This document shows, piece after piece, positions 36,134-49,254 of a stretch of DNA of 64,000 nucleotides (position 1 is its first letter; the number at the start of each line of letters is the position of its first letter). The notes beneath the pieces were generated by a model that saw only the letters and a program-made list of their open reading frames with translations, had not been told where the DNA came from and ran no database searches. Source of the DNA: Comamonadaceae bacterium. GTDB lineage: Bacteria > Pseudomonadota > Gammaproteobacteria > Burkholderiales > Burkholderiaceae_C. Position numbers and translations under genes: made by a program. Location of the stretch: assembly GCA_027483665.1 (NCBI GenBank), contig JAIXUC010000010.1, forward strand, positions 1-64,000. The letters run 5' to 3'.

Positions 36134-36681
36134 AGCTGCTGATCGATTTCTTCCCCATCCTGCTGTTTTTTGCGGCTTACAAGATGGCGGGCATCTATGT
36201 CGCGACCGGCGTGCTGATGGCTGCCACCGTGCTGCAAATGGGGCTGATCTACCTGACCGAGAAGCGCTTGCAGACCATTCACCGCGTCACTTTGGTTTTG
36301 GTGCTGGGTTTTGGCGCGCTCACGCTGCTGCTGCAAGACGAACGCTTCATCAAATGGAAGCCGACCGTGCTGTATGCCGGCATGGCCTTGGCGCTGGCTT
36401 TGGCGCAGTGGGTTTGGCGGCGCAACTTCCTGAAAGTGCTGCTGGGCAGTCAACTGGCGCTGCCCGACTTGGTGTGGACGCGTCTGAACATCGCCTGGAT
36501 GGGCTACTGCGCCTTCATGTCGGCGCTCAACGCCTACGTCGCTTTGTTCTACAGCACCGAAGACTGGGTGAATTTCAAGCTGTGGGGCTATGTGTTTCCG
36601 CTGGCCTTCATCGTGGCGCAGGGCATCTATATCGCCCGCCACCTGAAAGACGCACCGCCCCCGCCCGGCGGGGCCACCTGA
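36130..36681 (+). CDS. yciB: YciB/IspA-family septation membrane protein
   Basis: Inner-membrane protein of 183 aa with about five helices, the family being linked to cell envelope and septation. Family blocks are [19 protein letters not shown] at the start, [18 protein letters not shown] and KWKPTVLYA. Translation is coupled to msrB (ATGA overlap), and bolA starts 9 nt downstream. Confidence 0.95.
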   Translation: MKLLIDFFPILLFFAAYKMAGIYVATGVLMAATVLQMGLIYLTEKRLQTIHRVTLVLVLGFGALTLLLQDERFIKWKPTVLYAGMALALALAQWVWRRNFLKVLLGSQLALPDLVWTRLNIAWMGYCAFMSALNAYVALFYSTEDWVNFKLWGYVFPLAFIVAQGIYIARHLKDAPPPPGGAT

Positions 36682-36690
36682 AGGCGCTCC

Positions 36691-36948
36691 ATGGACATTT
36701 CATCGCAAGATTTAGAGCAAGCGCTGCAAACGCTGCAGCCCACCCAGTTGGAAGTGATCGACGAAAGCAGCCACCACGCGGGCCACGCCGGGGCCGACGG
36801 CAGCGGGCAGGGAACGCACTTCCGAGTGCGCCTGTCCAGCCCTCGGTTTGAGGGCCTGAGCAGGGTCGCCAGACACCGCCTTGTGTATGATGCTTTGAAC
36901 CCCTTGATCGCACGCGGCGTGCATGCGATTGCCATCGAAACCCTCTGA
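36691..36948 (+). CDS. BolA-family protein
   Basis: An 85-aa BolA-like protein, likely to bind a [2Fe-2S] cluster with a monothiol glutaredoxin. The class helix-turn motif FRVRLSSPRFEGLSRVARHR and terminal LNPLIARGVHAIAIETL match the family, with the conserved His in RHRLVYDAL. It lies between yciB and the PpiC gene (11-nt gap), an arrangement common in this order. Confidence 0.92.
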   Translation: MDISSQDLEQALQTLQPTQLEVIDESSHHAGHAGADGSGQGTHFRVRLSSPRFEGLSRVARHRLVYDALNPLIARGVHAIAIETL

Positions 36949-36959
36949 AGTACACCCCC

Positions 36960-37751
36960 ATGAAGAAACAAGCAACCGCAGCCGTTTTGGCCGCATCGCT
37001 GGGTTTTTTGACGCTCGCGGCTTTCCCAGTTGCTGCGCAAAACGTGGCCATCGTCAACGGCAAAGCCGTCCCGAAGGCGCGGGTTGACGCCTTGGCCCAG
37101 CAGCTCGCACGGTCCGGCCGCCCGGTCACCCCGGAAATGCAGGGCCAGCTTCGCGAAGAAGTGATTGCGCGTGAGGTGTTTGTGCAAGAAGCGCAGCGCC
37201 AAGGTCTGGATGCTGGCGACGAATACAGAACCCAAGTCGAATTGGCCCGCCAAGCCATCCTGATCCGCGAGCTGTTCAACGCGTACCAAAAGAACAACCC
37301 GGTGACCGACGCCGACATCAAAGCCGAATACGACAAGTTCGTTGCCGCCAACAGCGGTCAAGAGTACCGGGCGCGCCACATCTTGGTGGAAAAGGAAGAC
37401 GAGGCCAAAGCCATCATTGCGCAACTCAAGCGCGGTGGGAAGTTTGAAGACATCGCCAAGAAGTCTTCCAAAGATCCAGGTTCCGGTGCCAACGGTGGCG
37501 ACCTCGATTGGGCCAATGCCAACAGCTACGTGCCCGAGTTCTCCAATGCCATGGTGAAGTTGAAGAAAGGTCAGTTGACCGATGCGCCCGTGAAAAGCCA
37601 GTTCGGCTTCCACGTGATTCGTTTGGATGACGTGCGTTCGTCACAACTGCCCCCGCTCGACCAAGTCAAGCCGCAAATTGCCCAGCAGTTGCAGCAGCAA
37701 AAGCTGGCGAAGTTCCAGGAAGATTTGCGCGCCAAGGCGAAGATCGAGTAA
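36960..37751 (+). CDS. PpiC-type peptidyl-prolyl cis-trans isomerase, periplasmic
   Basis: Periplasmic foldase of 263 aa. A Sec signal peptide (about 1-26) ends in AAFPVAAQ. A SurA/PrsA-like N-terminal helical region precedes a parvulin domain (about 130-225) with YRARHILVEKEDEAKAII, GSGANGGDLDW and SQFGFHVIRLDD. The C-terminus is Gln/Lys-rich. It ends the msrB-yciB-bolA run; a terminator follows at 37832. Confidence 0.95.
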   Translation: MKKQATAAVLAASLGFLTLAAFPVAAQNVAIVNGKAVPKARVDALAQQLARSGRPVTPEMQGQLREEVIAREVFVQEAQRQGLDAGDEYRTQVELARQAILIRELFNAYQKNNPVTDADIKAEYDKFVAANSGQEYRARHILVEKEDEAKAIIAQLKRGGKFEDIAKKSSKDPGSGANGGDLDWANANSYVPEFSNAMVKLKKGQLTDAPVKSQFGFHVIRLDDVRSSQLPPLDQVKPQIAQQLQQQKLAKFQEDLRAKAKIE

Positions 37752-37831
37752 CGCCGCCAGCGGCCCGGGCCCCTGGCGCATTGGCTCGCCCCCACCCTCA
37801 GGGGGCAAGGCATACGGGCAAAAGCCCAACG

Positions 37832-37861
37832 AAACAGCCCATTGCGGGCTGTTTTCTTTTT
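37832..37861 (+). terminator. Intrinsic terminator after the PpiC gene
   Basis: AAACAGCCC-ATTGC-GGGCTGTTT followed by TCTTTTT. The 9-bp stem lies 80 nt downstream of the stop and ends the selO-to-PpiC run. Confidence 0.88.
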
Positions 37862-37952
37862 AGAAATTTTCAATAGCCACAAGCACTTGGCTGTTGTTTC
37901 TAGAAACAAGAGGAGGTTGACCCAGCCCAACTTCCCCGCTACGCTGCGCGCC

Positions 37953-38702
37953 ATGTCAAACCCCATGACCCGGACTGCTGGTGCGATCGGTGGATGGATG
38001 CTGATCGCGACATTCGCGTGCAGCTCAGCCATGGCGGCTCCTGCAACGACCGATGCGCCACCGGCTACCAGCGCACCTGACGTGTTGGGAGAGCTCCTGC
38101 AAGACCGTGGCTTGCTGGGCCAAGCGGCGCAAGCGGGTCAGCGCATGGGCGAACGGGTTGGCAAGGCGGCGTCCGAGTTGGTGGTGCACGCCATGGGTTT
38201 TTTGGGTGTGCCCTACAAGTTGGGCGGGCAGTCGGTGGAAACCGGCTTTGACTGCAGCGGCTTCGTGCGCGCCGTCTATGAGCAGACGCTGGGACTGGTA
38301 TTGCCGCGAACAGCGCACCAGCAAGCGACCAGCACCCAAAACATCGCTGCCACCGAGTTGCAGCCAGGCGATCTGGTGTTCTTCAACACCTTGCGCCGCA
38401 GTTTCAGCCACGTGGGCATCTACATCGGCGAAGGGCGCTTCATCCACTCACCTAGGCCTGGCGCGGAGGTGCGGGTAGAAGACATGAAAGTGAACTACTG
38501 GCGCACCCGCTTCGACGGTGCCCGCCGCGTGGTCCCTGCACAGCCGATGGATGCGGCGTATGTGGACCGAGGCTTTTCAGCTTCCGTGCAGACCTCGGTG
38601 CAAGGCCTCGCCACCAGCCGCACCGACGATTCAGGGGCCGCACGCCCGTGGACGGCCTCGCCGACGACAGCGCCCAACCCATTGTTGCTGGGTGACCGCT
38701 AA
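37953..38702 (+). CDS. NlpC/P60-family cell-wall hydrolase
   Basis: Secreted peptidoglycan endopeptidase-like protein of 249 aa. Start ATG 37953 (MSNPMTRT) gives a signal peptide ending near SSAMAAPA. The NlpC/P60 domain (about 75-190) holds the catalytic Cys in GFDCSGFVRAVYE, the His in SHVGIYIGEGRFIH, and LQPGDLVFFNT. The C-terminal ~50 residues are Pro/Ser/Thr-rich and probably disordered. Confidence 0.93.
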   Translation: MSNPMTRTAGAIGGWMLIATFACSSAMAAPATTDAPPATSAPDVLGELLQDRGLLGQAAQAGQRMGERVGKAASELVVHAMGFLGVPYKLGGQSVETGFDCSGFVRAVYEQTLGLVLPRTAHQQATSTQNIAATELQPGDLVFFNTLRRSFSHVGIYIGEGRFIHSPRPGAEVRVEDMKVNYWRTRFDGARRVVPAQPMDAAYVDRGFSASVQTSVQGLATSRTDDSGAARPWTASPTTAPNPLLLGDR

Positions 38703-38760
38703 GGCCAAGGTCTGACGGCTTGGGCAGCAGCGGCTAGACAAGCCAACCGGCCCCGGGGTT

Positions 38761-40647
38761 TTACTTGCGAGCTGGCGGCAGATCGGTGCAACTGCCGTGC
38801 GCCACTTCGGCTGCCATGCCCAAACTCTCGCCCAAGGTCGGGTGCGGGTGAATGGTTTTGCCGATGTCCACAGCATCTGCACCCATCTCGATGGCCAGGG
38901 CCACTTCGCCAATCATGTCGCCGGCGTGGGTGCCGACGATGCCGCCGCCGAGAATCTTGCCGTGGCCATGCGCTTCTGGGCTGTCGTCGAACAGCAGCTT
39001 GGTGAAGCCTTCGTCTCGGCCGTTGGCAATCGCCCGGCCCGACGCGCTCCAGGGGAACAAACCCTTCTTCACGCGAATGCCTTGCGCCTTGGCCTGGTCT
39101 TCGGTCAGGCCTACCCAGGCGATTTCCGGGTCGGTGTAGGCCACGCTCGGGATCACGCGCGCATTGAAGGCGGCAGCTGCCAAGTCTTTGTCACCCAGCA
39201 ACTCACCGGCGGCCACTTCCGCCGCCACGTGCGCCTCGTGCACGGCCTTGTGTGCCAGCATGGGTTGACCCACGATGTCGCCAATCGCGAAGATGTGCGG
39301 GACGTTGGTCCGCATCTGCACGTCCACCGGAATAAAGCCGCGCTCCGTGACGGTCACGCCGGCTTGTGCCGCGCCAATCTTCAAGCCGTTGGGGCTGCGG
39401 CCCACGGCTTGCAGCACCAGGTCGTAGGTTTGGGGCGGCGGCGCGCCCTCGCCTTCAAAAGTGACTTCGATGCCCTGCGCCGTGGCCTTGGCAGCCACGG
39501 TTTTGGTTTTCAGCATCACGTGGTCGAAACGCGGCGCGTTGAACTTCTGCCACACCTTGACCAAGTCGCGGTCAGCGCCTTGCATGAGGCCATCCATCAT
39601 TTCGACCACGTCCAAGCGCGCGCCCAGCGAGCTGTAGACCGTGCCCATTTCCAATCCGATGATGCCGCCGCCCAGAATGAGCATGCGGCCCGGCACTTGC
39701 GCCAAGCCGAGCGCGCCGGTGCTGTCGACCACGCGCGGGTCTTGCGGCATGAAGGGCAGCCGCACGGCCTGGCTGCCAGCGGCGATCACGGCGCGCTTGA
39801 AACCAATCACTTGGCGCTCGCCCGTGGTTTCCTGCGCCGGTCCGCTGGTGGCTTGCACTTGCAGGTGGTGGGGCCCGACGAAAGTGCCCAGGCCCCGCAC
39901 CACGGTCACTTTGCGCATCTTGGCCATGGCGGCCAATCCGCCGGTGAGCTTGCCCACGACTTTGTTCTTGTGGCCGCGCAGCGCGTCCAGGTCGATGCTG
40001 GGGGCGTTGTAGCGAATGCCCAGTGCGTCGAAGTGCTTGACCTCGTCCATCACCGAGGCCACATGCAGCAGCGCCTTGGATGGGATGCAACCCACGTTCA
40101 GGCATACACCACCGAGCGTGGCGTAGCGCTCCACCAGCACCACCTTCAGGCCGAGGTCAGCTGCGCGGAATGCTGCGGAGTAACCACCTGGGCCTGCACC
40201 CAGCACCAACAGGTCGCAGTCCAGGTCTGCGCCGCCTGCGTATTCAGCCGCAGCAGGTGTGACAGCCGCCGTTCGGGCCGGTGTTGCGGCGGATGCTGGC
40301 TGTGTGGACTGGGTCTGCCCGCTCGACGTGGAGGGGCTGGCTGTCGTTGATGCAGCCGGTGCAGCCATTGCTGCGGCAGGGCTTGGCGACGAGGCTGGGG
40401 ACTGGGCAGCATCGGCCTCCAACGACAACACCACGCTGCCCTGCGAGACCGTGTCGCCCAACTTGACCTTGAGTTCTCGAACAACGCCCGCGTGGCTGCA
40501 CGGAATTTCCATGGACGCCTTGTCCGACTCCACTGTGAGGAGCGACTGATCAGCCTTCACGGTGTCGCCGGGCTTGACCAGCAGCTCGATCACGGCCACG
40601 TCTTTGAAGTCGCCAATGTCGGGCACGAGGATGTCGATGAGGCTCAT
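38761..40647 (-). CDS. lpdA: Dihydrolipoamide dehydrogenase (E3) with N-terminal lipoyl domain
   Basis: FAD enzyme of 628 aa that reoxidises lipoamide in the pyruvate dehydrogenase complex. An N-terminal lipoyl domain (1-80, Lys in [10 protein letters not shown]) and Ala/Pro/Thr linker precede the E3 core. The redox disulfide is in [16 protein letters not shown], the NAD site in [13 protein letters not shown], and the His/Glu active site in HPHPTLGES. It is the last gene of the operon; its start overlaps the HslV-like stop by 4 nt. Confidence 0.96.
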   Translation of the reverse strand: MSLIDILVPDIGDFKDVAVIELLVKPGDTVKADQSLLTVESDKASMEIPCSHAGVVRELKVKLGDTVSQGSVVLSLEADAAQSPASSPSPAAAMAAPAASTTASPSTSSGQTQSTQPASAATPARTAAVTPAAAEYAGGADLDCDLLVLGAGPGGYSAAFRAADLGLKVVLVERYATLGGVCLNVGCIPSKALLHVASVMDEVKHFDALGIRYNAPSIDLDALRGHKNKVVGKLTGGLAAMAKMRKVTVVRGLGTFVGPHHLQVQATSGPAQETTGERQVIGFKRAVIAAGSQAVRLPFMPQDPRVVDSTGALGLAQVPGRMLILGGGIIGLEMGTVYSSLGARLDVVEMMDGLMQGADRDLVKVWQKFNAPRFDHVMLKTKTVAAKATAQGIEVTFEGEGAPPPQTYDLVLQAVGRSPNGLKIGAAQAGVTVTERGFIPVDVQMRTNVPHIFAIGDIVGQPMLAHKAVHEAHVAAEVAAGELLGDKDLAAAAFNARVIPSVAYTDPEIAWVGLTEDQAKAQGIRVKKGLFPWSASGRAIANGRDEGFTKLLFDDSPEAHGHGKILGGGIVGTHAGDMIGEVALAIEMGADAVDIGKTIHPHPTLGESLGMAAEVAHGSCTDLPPARK

Positions 40648-41234
40648 GAAGGATCTTTCAGTGAAAGCGTGAACACTTCGGCCGGGCCGGCCGAGCTTTT
40701 GTCAAATTCGCAAGCTGCGGCTATTCCAGTGATGGCCAGTTGACGCGCGCTTTGCACGCGGTCCCAGCCTGCGTGCATGGCGCCGAGCGCATAGGCGCGC
40801 CCGGAGCCAATGCCCCAGAACTGCTTGAACTCGAACACCTCGCGGTAGCTGTAGACCCCAAAGATGCCGCTGCTGTTGGCCAACAGCACACTGAATTGGC
40901 TGGACTCGTAAGGGTCTGCATCTTCTTCCTTGGTCTGCAAAAAGAACTGCTCTTTCAGAACCGGGTGCAAGCGAACAAAGGTATCGAAGATGTCGGCCCG
41001 GCTGTGCAAGGCCAGCGCAGCGCGCGGCAAGGTCTTCATGGCGCGTTGCAAGGCAGGCAGGTGGGCCACTGTGCCCGCAAGCCCAACCAAGGTGTCGCCA
41101 GCGGCTGCGCGAATGCGGAAAACCTTGGCATTCGCCTCAAAGCGCTGTGACAGCCGGGTGTCACCAAAGGTCACCAGCGTGTCGCAGGCCATGGCCACCT
41201 GCCGACCTTTCTTCACAACGACCAGCGTGGTCAT
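40644..41234 (-). CDS. HslV/proteasome-like Ntn-hydrolase in the PDH operon
   Basis: A 196-aa protein beginning [10 protein letters not shown]. Removal of Met would expose an N-terminal Thr, as in HslV (MTTIV). The segment [15 protein letters not shown] matches the HslV pattern with Asp at about 18, and a Lys follows in [20 protein letters not shown] resembles the HslV GFAGG loop. It could be a peptidase, or a related enzyme with another role. No HslU ATPase lies nearby. It is between aceF (22 nt) and lpd (4-nt overlap) on the same strand, so it should be made with the PDH complex. Confidence 0.75.
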   Translation of the reverse strand: MTTLVVVKKGRQVAMACDTLVTFGDTRLSQRFEANAKVFRIRAAAGDTLVGLAGTVAHLPALQRAMKTLPRAALALHSRADIFDTFVRLHPVLKEQFFLQTKEEDADPYESSQFSVLLANSSGIFGVYSYREVFEFKQFWGIGSGRAYALGAMHAGWDRVQSARQLAITGIAAACEFDKSSAGPAEVFTLSLKDPS

Positions 41235-41256
41235 AGGCAATGGCGCTGCGAGCGCC

Positions 41257-42963
41257 TTAGAGCAGCACGCGGCGGAAGTCGGCCAAGATTTGACCCAGAT
41301 AGGCGTTGAAGCGGGCGGCCGATGCGCCATCAATCACGCGGTGATCCCAGCTCAGTGACAGCGGCAACATCAAACGGGGCTGAAACTGTTTGCCGTCCCA
41401 TACCGGCTCCATCTGGCTCTTGCACACGCCCAAGATGGCGACTTCAGGGGCGTTGATGATGGGCGTGAAATAGCGCCCGCCAATGCCGCCCAAGGAGCTG
41501 ATGGTGAAGCCAGCGCCACTCATGTCGGCGGGGCCCAGTTTGCCGTCGCGTGCTTTCGCCGCCAGCTCGCTCATTTCCTTGCTGATCGCCAGCACGCCTT
41601 TGGTGTCGGCGTTCTTGATGACCGGCACCACCAAGCCATTGGGCGTGTCGGCTGCAAAGCCGACGTGGTAGTAGCCCTTGAGCACCAACTGGTCGCCGTC
41701 CAGCGAGCTGTTGAACTCGGGGAATTTCTTCAAAGCTGCTACGCAGGCTTTGATGAGGAAGGCGAGCATCGTGACCTTCACGCCAGACTTTTCGTTTTCC
41801 TTGTTGGTGGCCACACGAAAGGCCTCCAGCTCGGTGATGTCGGCGTCGTCGTGGTTGGTGACGTGCGGAATCATCACCCAGTTGCGGTGCAGGTTGGCAC
41901 CGCTGATCTTCTTGATGCGACCCATCTCGCGGCGCTCGATGGGCCCGAATTTGGCGAAGTCCACCCTGGGCCAGGGCAGCAAGCCCAAAGCCTCACCGCC
42001 GCCTGCAGGAGCAGCAGGCTTGGCCGTCGCAGCCATGGCCTGGGTTTGTTGAGCACCGCGCATGACCGCTTGCGTAAAGGCTTGAACGTCGGTCAAGGTG
42101 ATGCGTCCCTTAGGGCCACTGCCCTTCACCTCGGCAATCGGAACGCCCAACTCACGCGCGAACTTGCGCACCGAAGGCGAGGCATGCGGCAAGCCCAACA
42201 CGGGCGCAGCGCCTGGGTTGTGCGCCGGGGCAACGGGTGCCGGGCTGGGAGCCGTAGCCGGTGCAGCGTTTGCAGGTGCAGCGGCGAGCGCTGCTGCGGG
42301 CGAAGCCGCTGGCACAGGCGCTGATGCCGGCGCGGGCGCGCTGGCCGCGGCTGACGCGGTGCCCTCCACGATGGCCAGCAAGTCGCCGATGTTGACCGTG
42401 TCGCCCACCTTCACTTTCAGTTCTCGCAGAACGCCTGCGGCTGAAGATGGGATTTCCATGGAGGCCTTGTCGGACTCCACAGTGATGAGCGACTGCTCCA
42501 GCTTGACGCTGTCACCCGGTTTGACGAGCAGCTCGATGACCGCAACGTCCTTGAAGTCCCCAATGTCGGGGATGCGAACTTCCACAGGGCCGCTGGGCAG
42601 GCCGGTGGCCGAGCCGCCAGCAGCGGGGGCCGCCGCTGGTGCAGGGGATGACGCGGCTGGTTCGGCTGGCTGTGCTGCTGCAGGAGCCTTCACCGGAGCA
42701 GCTGCCACAGGCGCAGCAGCAGCTTCAGCCACCTCCAGCGACACCACCACCGTGCCCTCCGCGACCTTGTCGCCCAATTTCACTTTCACCTCGCGCACCA
42801 CGCCCGCGTGGCTGGAAGGAATTTCCATGGAGGCCTTGTCGGACTCCACGGTGATGAGCGACTGCTCGGCTTTCACGGTGTCGCCGGGCTTGACCAGCAG
42901 TTCAATTACCGCCACTTCGTCGAAGTCCCCGATGTCGGGGACGCGGATGTCCAGAGTTGCCAT
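41257..42963 (-). CDS. aceF: Dihydrolipoamide acetyltransferase (E2)
   Basis: Core of the pyruvate dehydrogenase complex, 568 aa. Two lipoyl domains (about 1-80 and 120-200, each with [10 protein letters not shown]) are joined by Ala/Pro linkers. The E3/E1-binding domain is near 260 ([20 protein letters not shown]), and the catalytic domain (about 340-568) ends with [17 protein letters not shown] holding the HxxxD active site. It lies 15 nt downstream of aceE. Confidence 0.97.
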   Translation of the reverse strand: MATLDIRVPDIGDFDEVAVIELLVKPGDTVKAEQSLITVESDKASMEIPSSHAGVVREVKVKLGDKVAEGTVVVSLEVAEAAAAPVAAAPVKAPAAAQPAEPAASSPAPAAAPAAGGSATGLPSGPVEVRIPDIGDFKDVAVIELLVKPGDSVKLEQSLITVESDKASMEIPSSAAGVLRELKVKVGDTVNIGDLLAIVEGTASAAASAPAPASAPVPAASPAAALAAAPANAAPATAPSPAPVAPAHNPGAAPVLGLPHASPSVRKFARELGVPIAEVKGSGPKGRITLTDVQAFTQAVMRGAQQTQAMAATAKPAAPAGGGEALGLLPWPRVDFAKFGPIERREMGRIKKISGANLHRNWVMIPHVTNHDDADITELEAFRVATNKENEKSGVKVTMLAFLIKACVAALKKFPEFNSSLDGDQLVLKGYYHVGFAADTPNGLVVPVIKNADTKGVLAISKEMSELAAKARDGKLGPADMSGAGFTISSLGGIGGRYFTPIINAPEVAILGVCKSQMEPVWDGKQFQPRLMLPLSLSWDHRVIDGASAARFNAYLGQILADFRRVLL

Positions 42964-42978
42964 GTGTGTTCGTCCCGT

Positions 42979-45720
<2,742 letters not shown>

Positions 45721-45829
45721 GTCTTGTCTCCTGATGTGTTGATGCACTGTAGTGGCCTGGCGTCTGTGCGCCATTAGCGTCTGCCCGCAGTGTCGCACAA
45801 GGCGTTGGTATTTCAAATAGCGACCAATC

Positions 45830-45846
45830 ATTTCGTTATGCGAAAT
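45830..45846. promoter_or_regulatory. Inverted repeat in the aceE / kinase divergent region
   Basis: ATTTCG-TTATG-CGAAAT, with a related GGTATTTC at 45817 and AAATACC at 45843, so nested repeats span 45817-45850. It lies 110 nt upstream of aceE and 94 nt upstream of the kinase start. A regulator of pyruvate metabolism could bind here; none is identified. Confidence 0.4.
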
Positions 45847-45939
45847 ACCTAGCAGTCGATTCGAGCGCCGCGGGCAAGCCCATTGGTCTTCACCATCTGC
45901 CCAACCGTTCAGGCCAACCACCCTTCTACACTCGCGAGC

Positions 45940-48519
45940 ATGAGTGCGCACCTCCCCTCCACCAGCGGTGGGCCCATGCCCGGCAACAGCCGTTGGCGGC
46001 GGTGGTGGCGACACATGACACCGCTGCGTCAAGACCGCGTGATGCTGCTGGGCCCCTTACTGGCTGTGCTGTTGTTTCTGGCGGCCATCGTGTCTTCTTT
46101 TGCATACCTGCGACTGGAGGAAGCCGAGCGAGAACGCGAAGCTGTACAACGCGACGTCGAGTACACGCAACAGCGCCTTCGCGCCCGATTGCTGGAGCAG
46201 CAGGAACAGTTCGTATCGCTGGGGCAGGCCATCAGCAACGCCGAGGTCGACCCAGAATCGTTCGCCAGTCGCGCGGCGGCCCTGAATCGTCAATATCCTG
46301 AGGTTCAGTCGCTGACCTGGACAGACCCTCGCTCTGTGGTGCGGGCCAGCCACACGCAGCCGAGCTCTCCCCCGGCTCAGTGGCGTCGCGTGGGCGAGCC
46401 CCTCGATGGCGAAGACGCGCGTCAAGGGTTCATCCTCTCGCAAGAATTGCTGCAGCCCGTCTTCAGCCAACCCCTGGCGCTGCGCGATGCCAGCAGGGAT
46501 GCCATGCCCATGCTCCAACTGCACGTACCGCTCATCAGCAACGGGCAGTTTGTGGGCGGCCTTCTGGTGGAGTACTCGGTCGAAGCGCTTTTACTTCAAG
46601 GCGTTCCGGTCGAGTTGATCTCGCGCTACGCCATGGCGTTGCTGGACGCACGATCAGGCGTACTGGCTGGAACGGTCTTGCCAGCTCGCGACGCCAAGGC
46701 CGAGCCGATTTTGGGTCGGGCAGTCGGCTCGGATATCTTGGAAATGCCGGTGTCGCCGGTGGGCAATGGGCTGGTTTTGCGGGCACAGGCCTATCGAACG
46801 TCACTTGGCCTGGTGGGCAGCGGCCTGTTTTGGCTGGTCTGCGCCTTGAGCGCGCTCACGGTGTGGATGCTGATAGGCACTTGGCGGCACACCCAGAGGC
46901 GCGTGCAAGCCCAACGGGCCTTGATCGCCGAGACCAACTTCCGCCGCGCGATGGAAAACTCCATGCCGACCGGCATGCGCGCGATGGACCTGCAGGGGCG
47001 CATCACCTATGTGAACGCGGCTTTTTGTTTGATGACCGGGTTTGACGAGCAGCATCTGGTGGGCCGCACCGCGCCCTTCCCCTATTGGCCAGACGAAGAC
47101 CGGGAAGCGCTGGCGGCGCGCCTGGAGGACGAGCTTCGGGGGCGAATCACGCCTGGCGGCTTTCAAGTGCGGGTCAAACGCAAGGACGGCGCTTTGTTTG
47201 ACGCACGCATGTATGTATCTCCGCTGATTGACGCCCGCGGGCAGCAAACCGGCTGGATGACCTCTATGACGGACATCACCGAGCCGAATCGCATCCGAGC
47301 GCAGCTCTCCGCCTCGTATGAGCGTTTCACGACCGTGCTCGAAGCGCTGGATGCCTCGGTATCAGTGGCACCGCTGGGCAGCGAGGAGCTATTGTTTGCG
47401 AACAAACTCTACCGCCAGTGGTTTGGCGCAGTCTCCAGTGGCCACCTTGAACTCTCAGCACAGGCCGGGGTTCCAGACAGCTCGGTGTCGGGCGACCTGG
47501 GTTCGACGCAGCGCGACGGCGCAGACGCCGACCCACTGGCCGGTTTGCCTGCAGACACGGTGACTTCTGCGGTCAGCGAAAGCGCCGAAGTGCACGTCTT
47601 TGAACTCGGCAAATGGCTGGAGGTACGCACGCGCTACCTGAATTGGGTAGATGGCAGATTGGCGCAAATGGTCATCGCCACAGACATCACCCCGCGCCGC
47701 TTGGCAGAAGAACAAGCGGCAGCCCAAGCCGAACGTGCACAGTCGGCCAGCCGCCTCATCACCATGGGCGAGATGGCGTCGAGTGTGGCGCACGAACTCA
47801 ATCAGCCGCTGACCGCCATCAGCAATTACTGCAACGGCATGATTTCGCGCATTCGGTCCCAGCAAATACAGGAAGAAGACTTGCTGTTGGCGCTGGAGAA
47901 AACGGCGCGCCAAGCGCAACGCGCTGGGCAGATCATTCAGCGCATACGTGCGTTTGTGAAACGAAGCGAGTCCAACCGCTCTCTGGCTGAAGTCAGCCAC
48001 ATGGTGCACGAGGCCGTAGAGCTCGCCGACATCGAACTTCGTCGGCGCAATGTGCGCTTGTCGCACTACGTGGCGGCCCGTTTGCCCCAGCTGTGGGTCG
48101 ACCCCATCCTCATCGAACAAGTGCTGGTGAACCTGCTGAAAAATGCAGCCGAATCGGTGGACTTGGCGCAGCGACCTGCACCGGGTCGTGCGGTGGAGTT
48201 GAGAGTGGTACCTCGGCAGGTGGAGGGACAAGCGGCTATCGAATTCACGGTCACCGACTCCGGGGCTGGGCTTGCCCCCGAAGTCATGGAGCATCTCTAC
48301 GAAGCTTTTTTTTCCACCAAGACCGAAGGCATGGGCATCGGCTTGAACCTGTGCCGCACCATCGTCGAGTCGCATCGAGGCCGGATGCAAGCTGAGAACC
48401 TCTACAATGCCGGGTCGGTTTCCGGATGCAGATTTACCTTCTGGATCCCACTGGAACCCCCCTTACTGGACAGCTCGGCAGAGCCCGCCGCGGCAGTCAT
48501 TCCCAAGGTAGCTGCATGA
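45940..48519 (+). CDS. PAS-domain sensor histidine kinase (FixL/DctB-like)
   Basis: Membrane sensor kinase of 859 aa. Two transmembrane helices (about 34-56 and 287-307) enclose a periplasmic sensing domain. Two PAS domains follow (RRAMENSMPTGMRAMDLQGR and YERFTTVLEALDASVSV), then a HisKA domain with the phospho-acceptor His618 in SSVAHELNQPLTAISNY and an HATPase with VLVNLLKNAAESV and GMGIGLNLCRTIVE. ATG 45940 is taken as start; the frame is open 19 codons upstream. It is coupled to the response regulator by a 4-nt overlap. Confidence 0.93.
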   Translation: MSAHLPSTSGGPMPGNSRWRRWWRHMTPLRQDRVMLLGPLLAVLLFLAAIVSSFAYLRLEEAEREREAVQRDVEYTQQRLRARLLEQQEQFVSLGQAISNAEVDPESFASRAAALNRQYPEVQSLTWTDPRSVVRASHTQPSSPPAQWRRVGEPLDGEDARQGFILSQELLQPVFSQPLALRDASRDAMPMLQLHVPLISNGQFVGGLLVEYSVEALLLQGVPVELISRYAMALLDARSGVLAGTVLPARDAKAEPILGRAVGSDILEMPVSPVGNGLVLRAQAYRTSLGLVGSGLFWLVCALSALTVWMLIGTWRHTQRRVQAQRALIAETNFRRAMENSMPTGMRAMDLQGRITYVNAAFCLMTGFDEQHLVGRTAPFPYWPDEDREALAARLEDELRGRITPGGFQVRVKRKDGALFDARMYVSPLIDARGQQTGWMTSMTDITEPNRIRAQLSASYERFTTVLEALDASVSVAPLGSEELLFANKLYRQWFGAVSSGHLELSAQAGVPDSSVSGDLGSTQRDGADADPLAGLPADTVTSAVSESAEVHVFELGKWLEVRTRYLNWVDGRLAQMVIATDITPRRLAEEQAAAQAERAQSASRLITMGEMASSVAHELNQPLTAISNYCNGMISRIRSQQIQEEDLLLALEKTARQAQRAGQIIQRIRAFVKRSESNRSLAEVSHMVHEAVELADIELRRRNVRLSHYVAARLPQLWVDPILIEQVLVNLLKNAAESVDLAQRPAPGRAVELRVVPRQVEGQAAIEFTVTDSGAGLAPEVMEHLYEAFFSTKTEGMGIGLNLCRTIVESHRGRMQAENLYNAGSVSGCRFTFWIPLEPPLLDSSAEPAAAVIPKVAA

Positions 48520-49142
48520 GTCTCATCCCCAAAAAAGGTACGGTCTACGTCGTAGACGATGACGAGGCAGTGCGCGACTCACTGCAATGGCTGCTGGAGG
48601 GTAAAGACTACCGGGTGCGCTGCTTCGAGTCGGCCGAGTCTTTCCTCAGCCGCTACGACCCCCGCGAGGTAGCCTGCACCATCGTCGACATTCGCATGGG
48701 CGGCATGACTGGGCTCGAATTGCAAGACAAGCTCCTGGAGCGGCAATCGCCACTTCCACTGGTGTTCATCACCGGCCATGGCGACGTGCCCATGGCGGTC
48801 AACACCATGAAAAAAGGAGCGATGGATTTCATCCAGAAGCCCTTCAAAGAAGACGAGTTGCTCGCCTTGGTGGAACGCATGCTCAACGTCGCCCGCGAAG
48901 CTTTTGCAGACCACCAGAGTGCTGCCAACCGTGAGGCGCTGCTGTCCAAGCTGACCTCGCGCGAAGCGCAGGTGCTGGAGCGCATCGTGGCTGGTCGGCT
49001 GAACAAGCAAATTGCTGATGACTTGGGCATCAGCATTAAAACGGTGGAGGCGCACCGCGCCAACATCATGGAAAAGCTCAACGCCAACACGGTGGCAGAT
49101 TTGCTCAAGATTGCCCTGGGGCAAGGTGCTGCACGCACTTGA
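48516..49142 (+). CDS. FixJ/TtrR-type response regulator (LuxR HTH)
   Basis: A 208-aa regulator with an N-terminal receiver domain: acidic pocket VVDDDE (12-17), phospho-acceptor Asp58 in CTIVDIRMGG and Lys in FIQKPF. A LuxR-type HTH (about 142-200) contains LTSREAQVLERIVAGRLNKQ and ISIKTVEAHRANIMEKL. It is the cognate partner of the overlapping kinase; target genes are not evident, the divergent PDH operon being one candidate. Confidence 0.95.
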   Translation: MSLIPKKGTVYVVDDDEAVRDSLQWLLEGKDYRVRCFESAESFLSRYDPREVACTIVDIRMGGMTGLELQDKLLERQSPLPLVFITGHGDVPMAVNTMKKGAMDFIQKPFKEDELLALVERMLNVAREAFADHQSAANREALLSKLTSREAQVLERIVAGRLNKQIADDLGISIKTVEAHRANIMEKLNANTVADLLKIALGQGAART

Positions 49143-49168
49143 ACCTACCCCATCCACCCACCCAGACG

Positions 49169-49205
49169 ACGCCCGACAGCCACCGCTGTCGGGCGTTTGC
49201 GTTTC
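49169..49205 (+). terminator. Intrinsic terminator after the two-component operon
   Basis: ACGCCCGACAGC-CACC-GCTGTCGGGCGT followed by TTGCGTTT. The 12-bp perfect stem lies 27 nt after the response regulator stop and 50 nt before folD. Confidence 0.85.
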
Positions 49206-49254
49206 AACAGCGCACACTGACCTCAGGCGGCAACGCGTCATTTAAGGACACACC

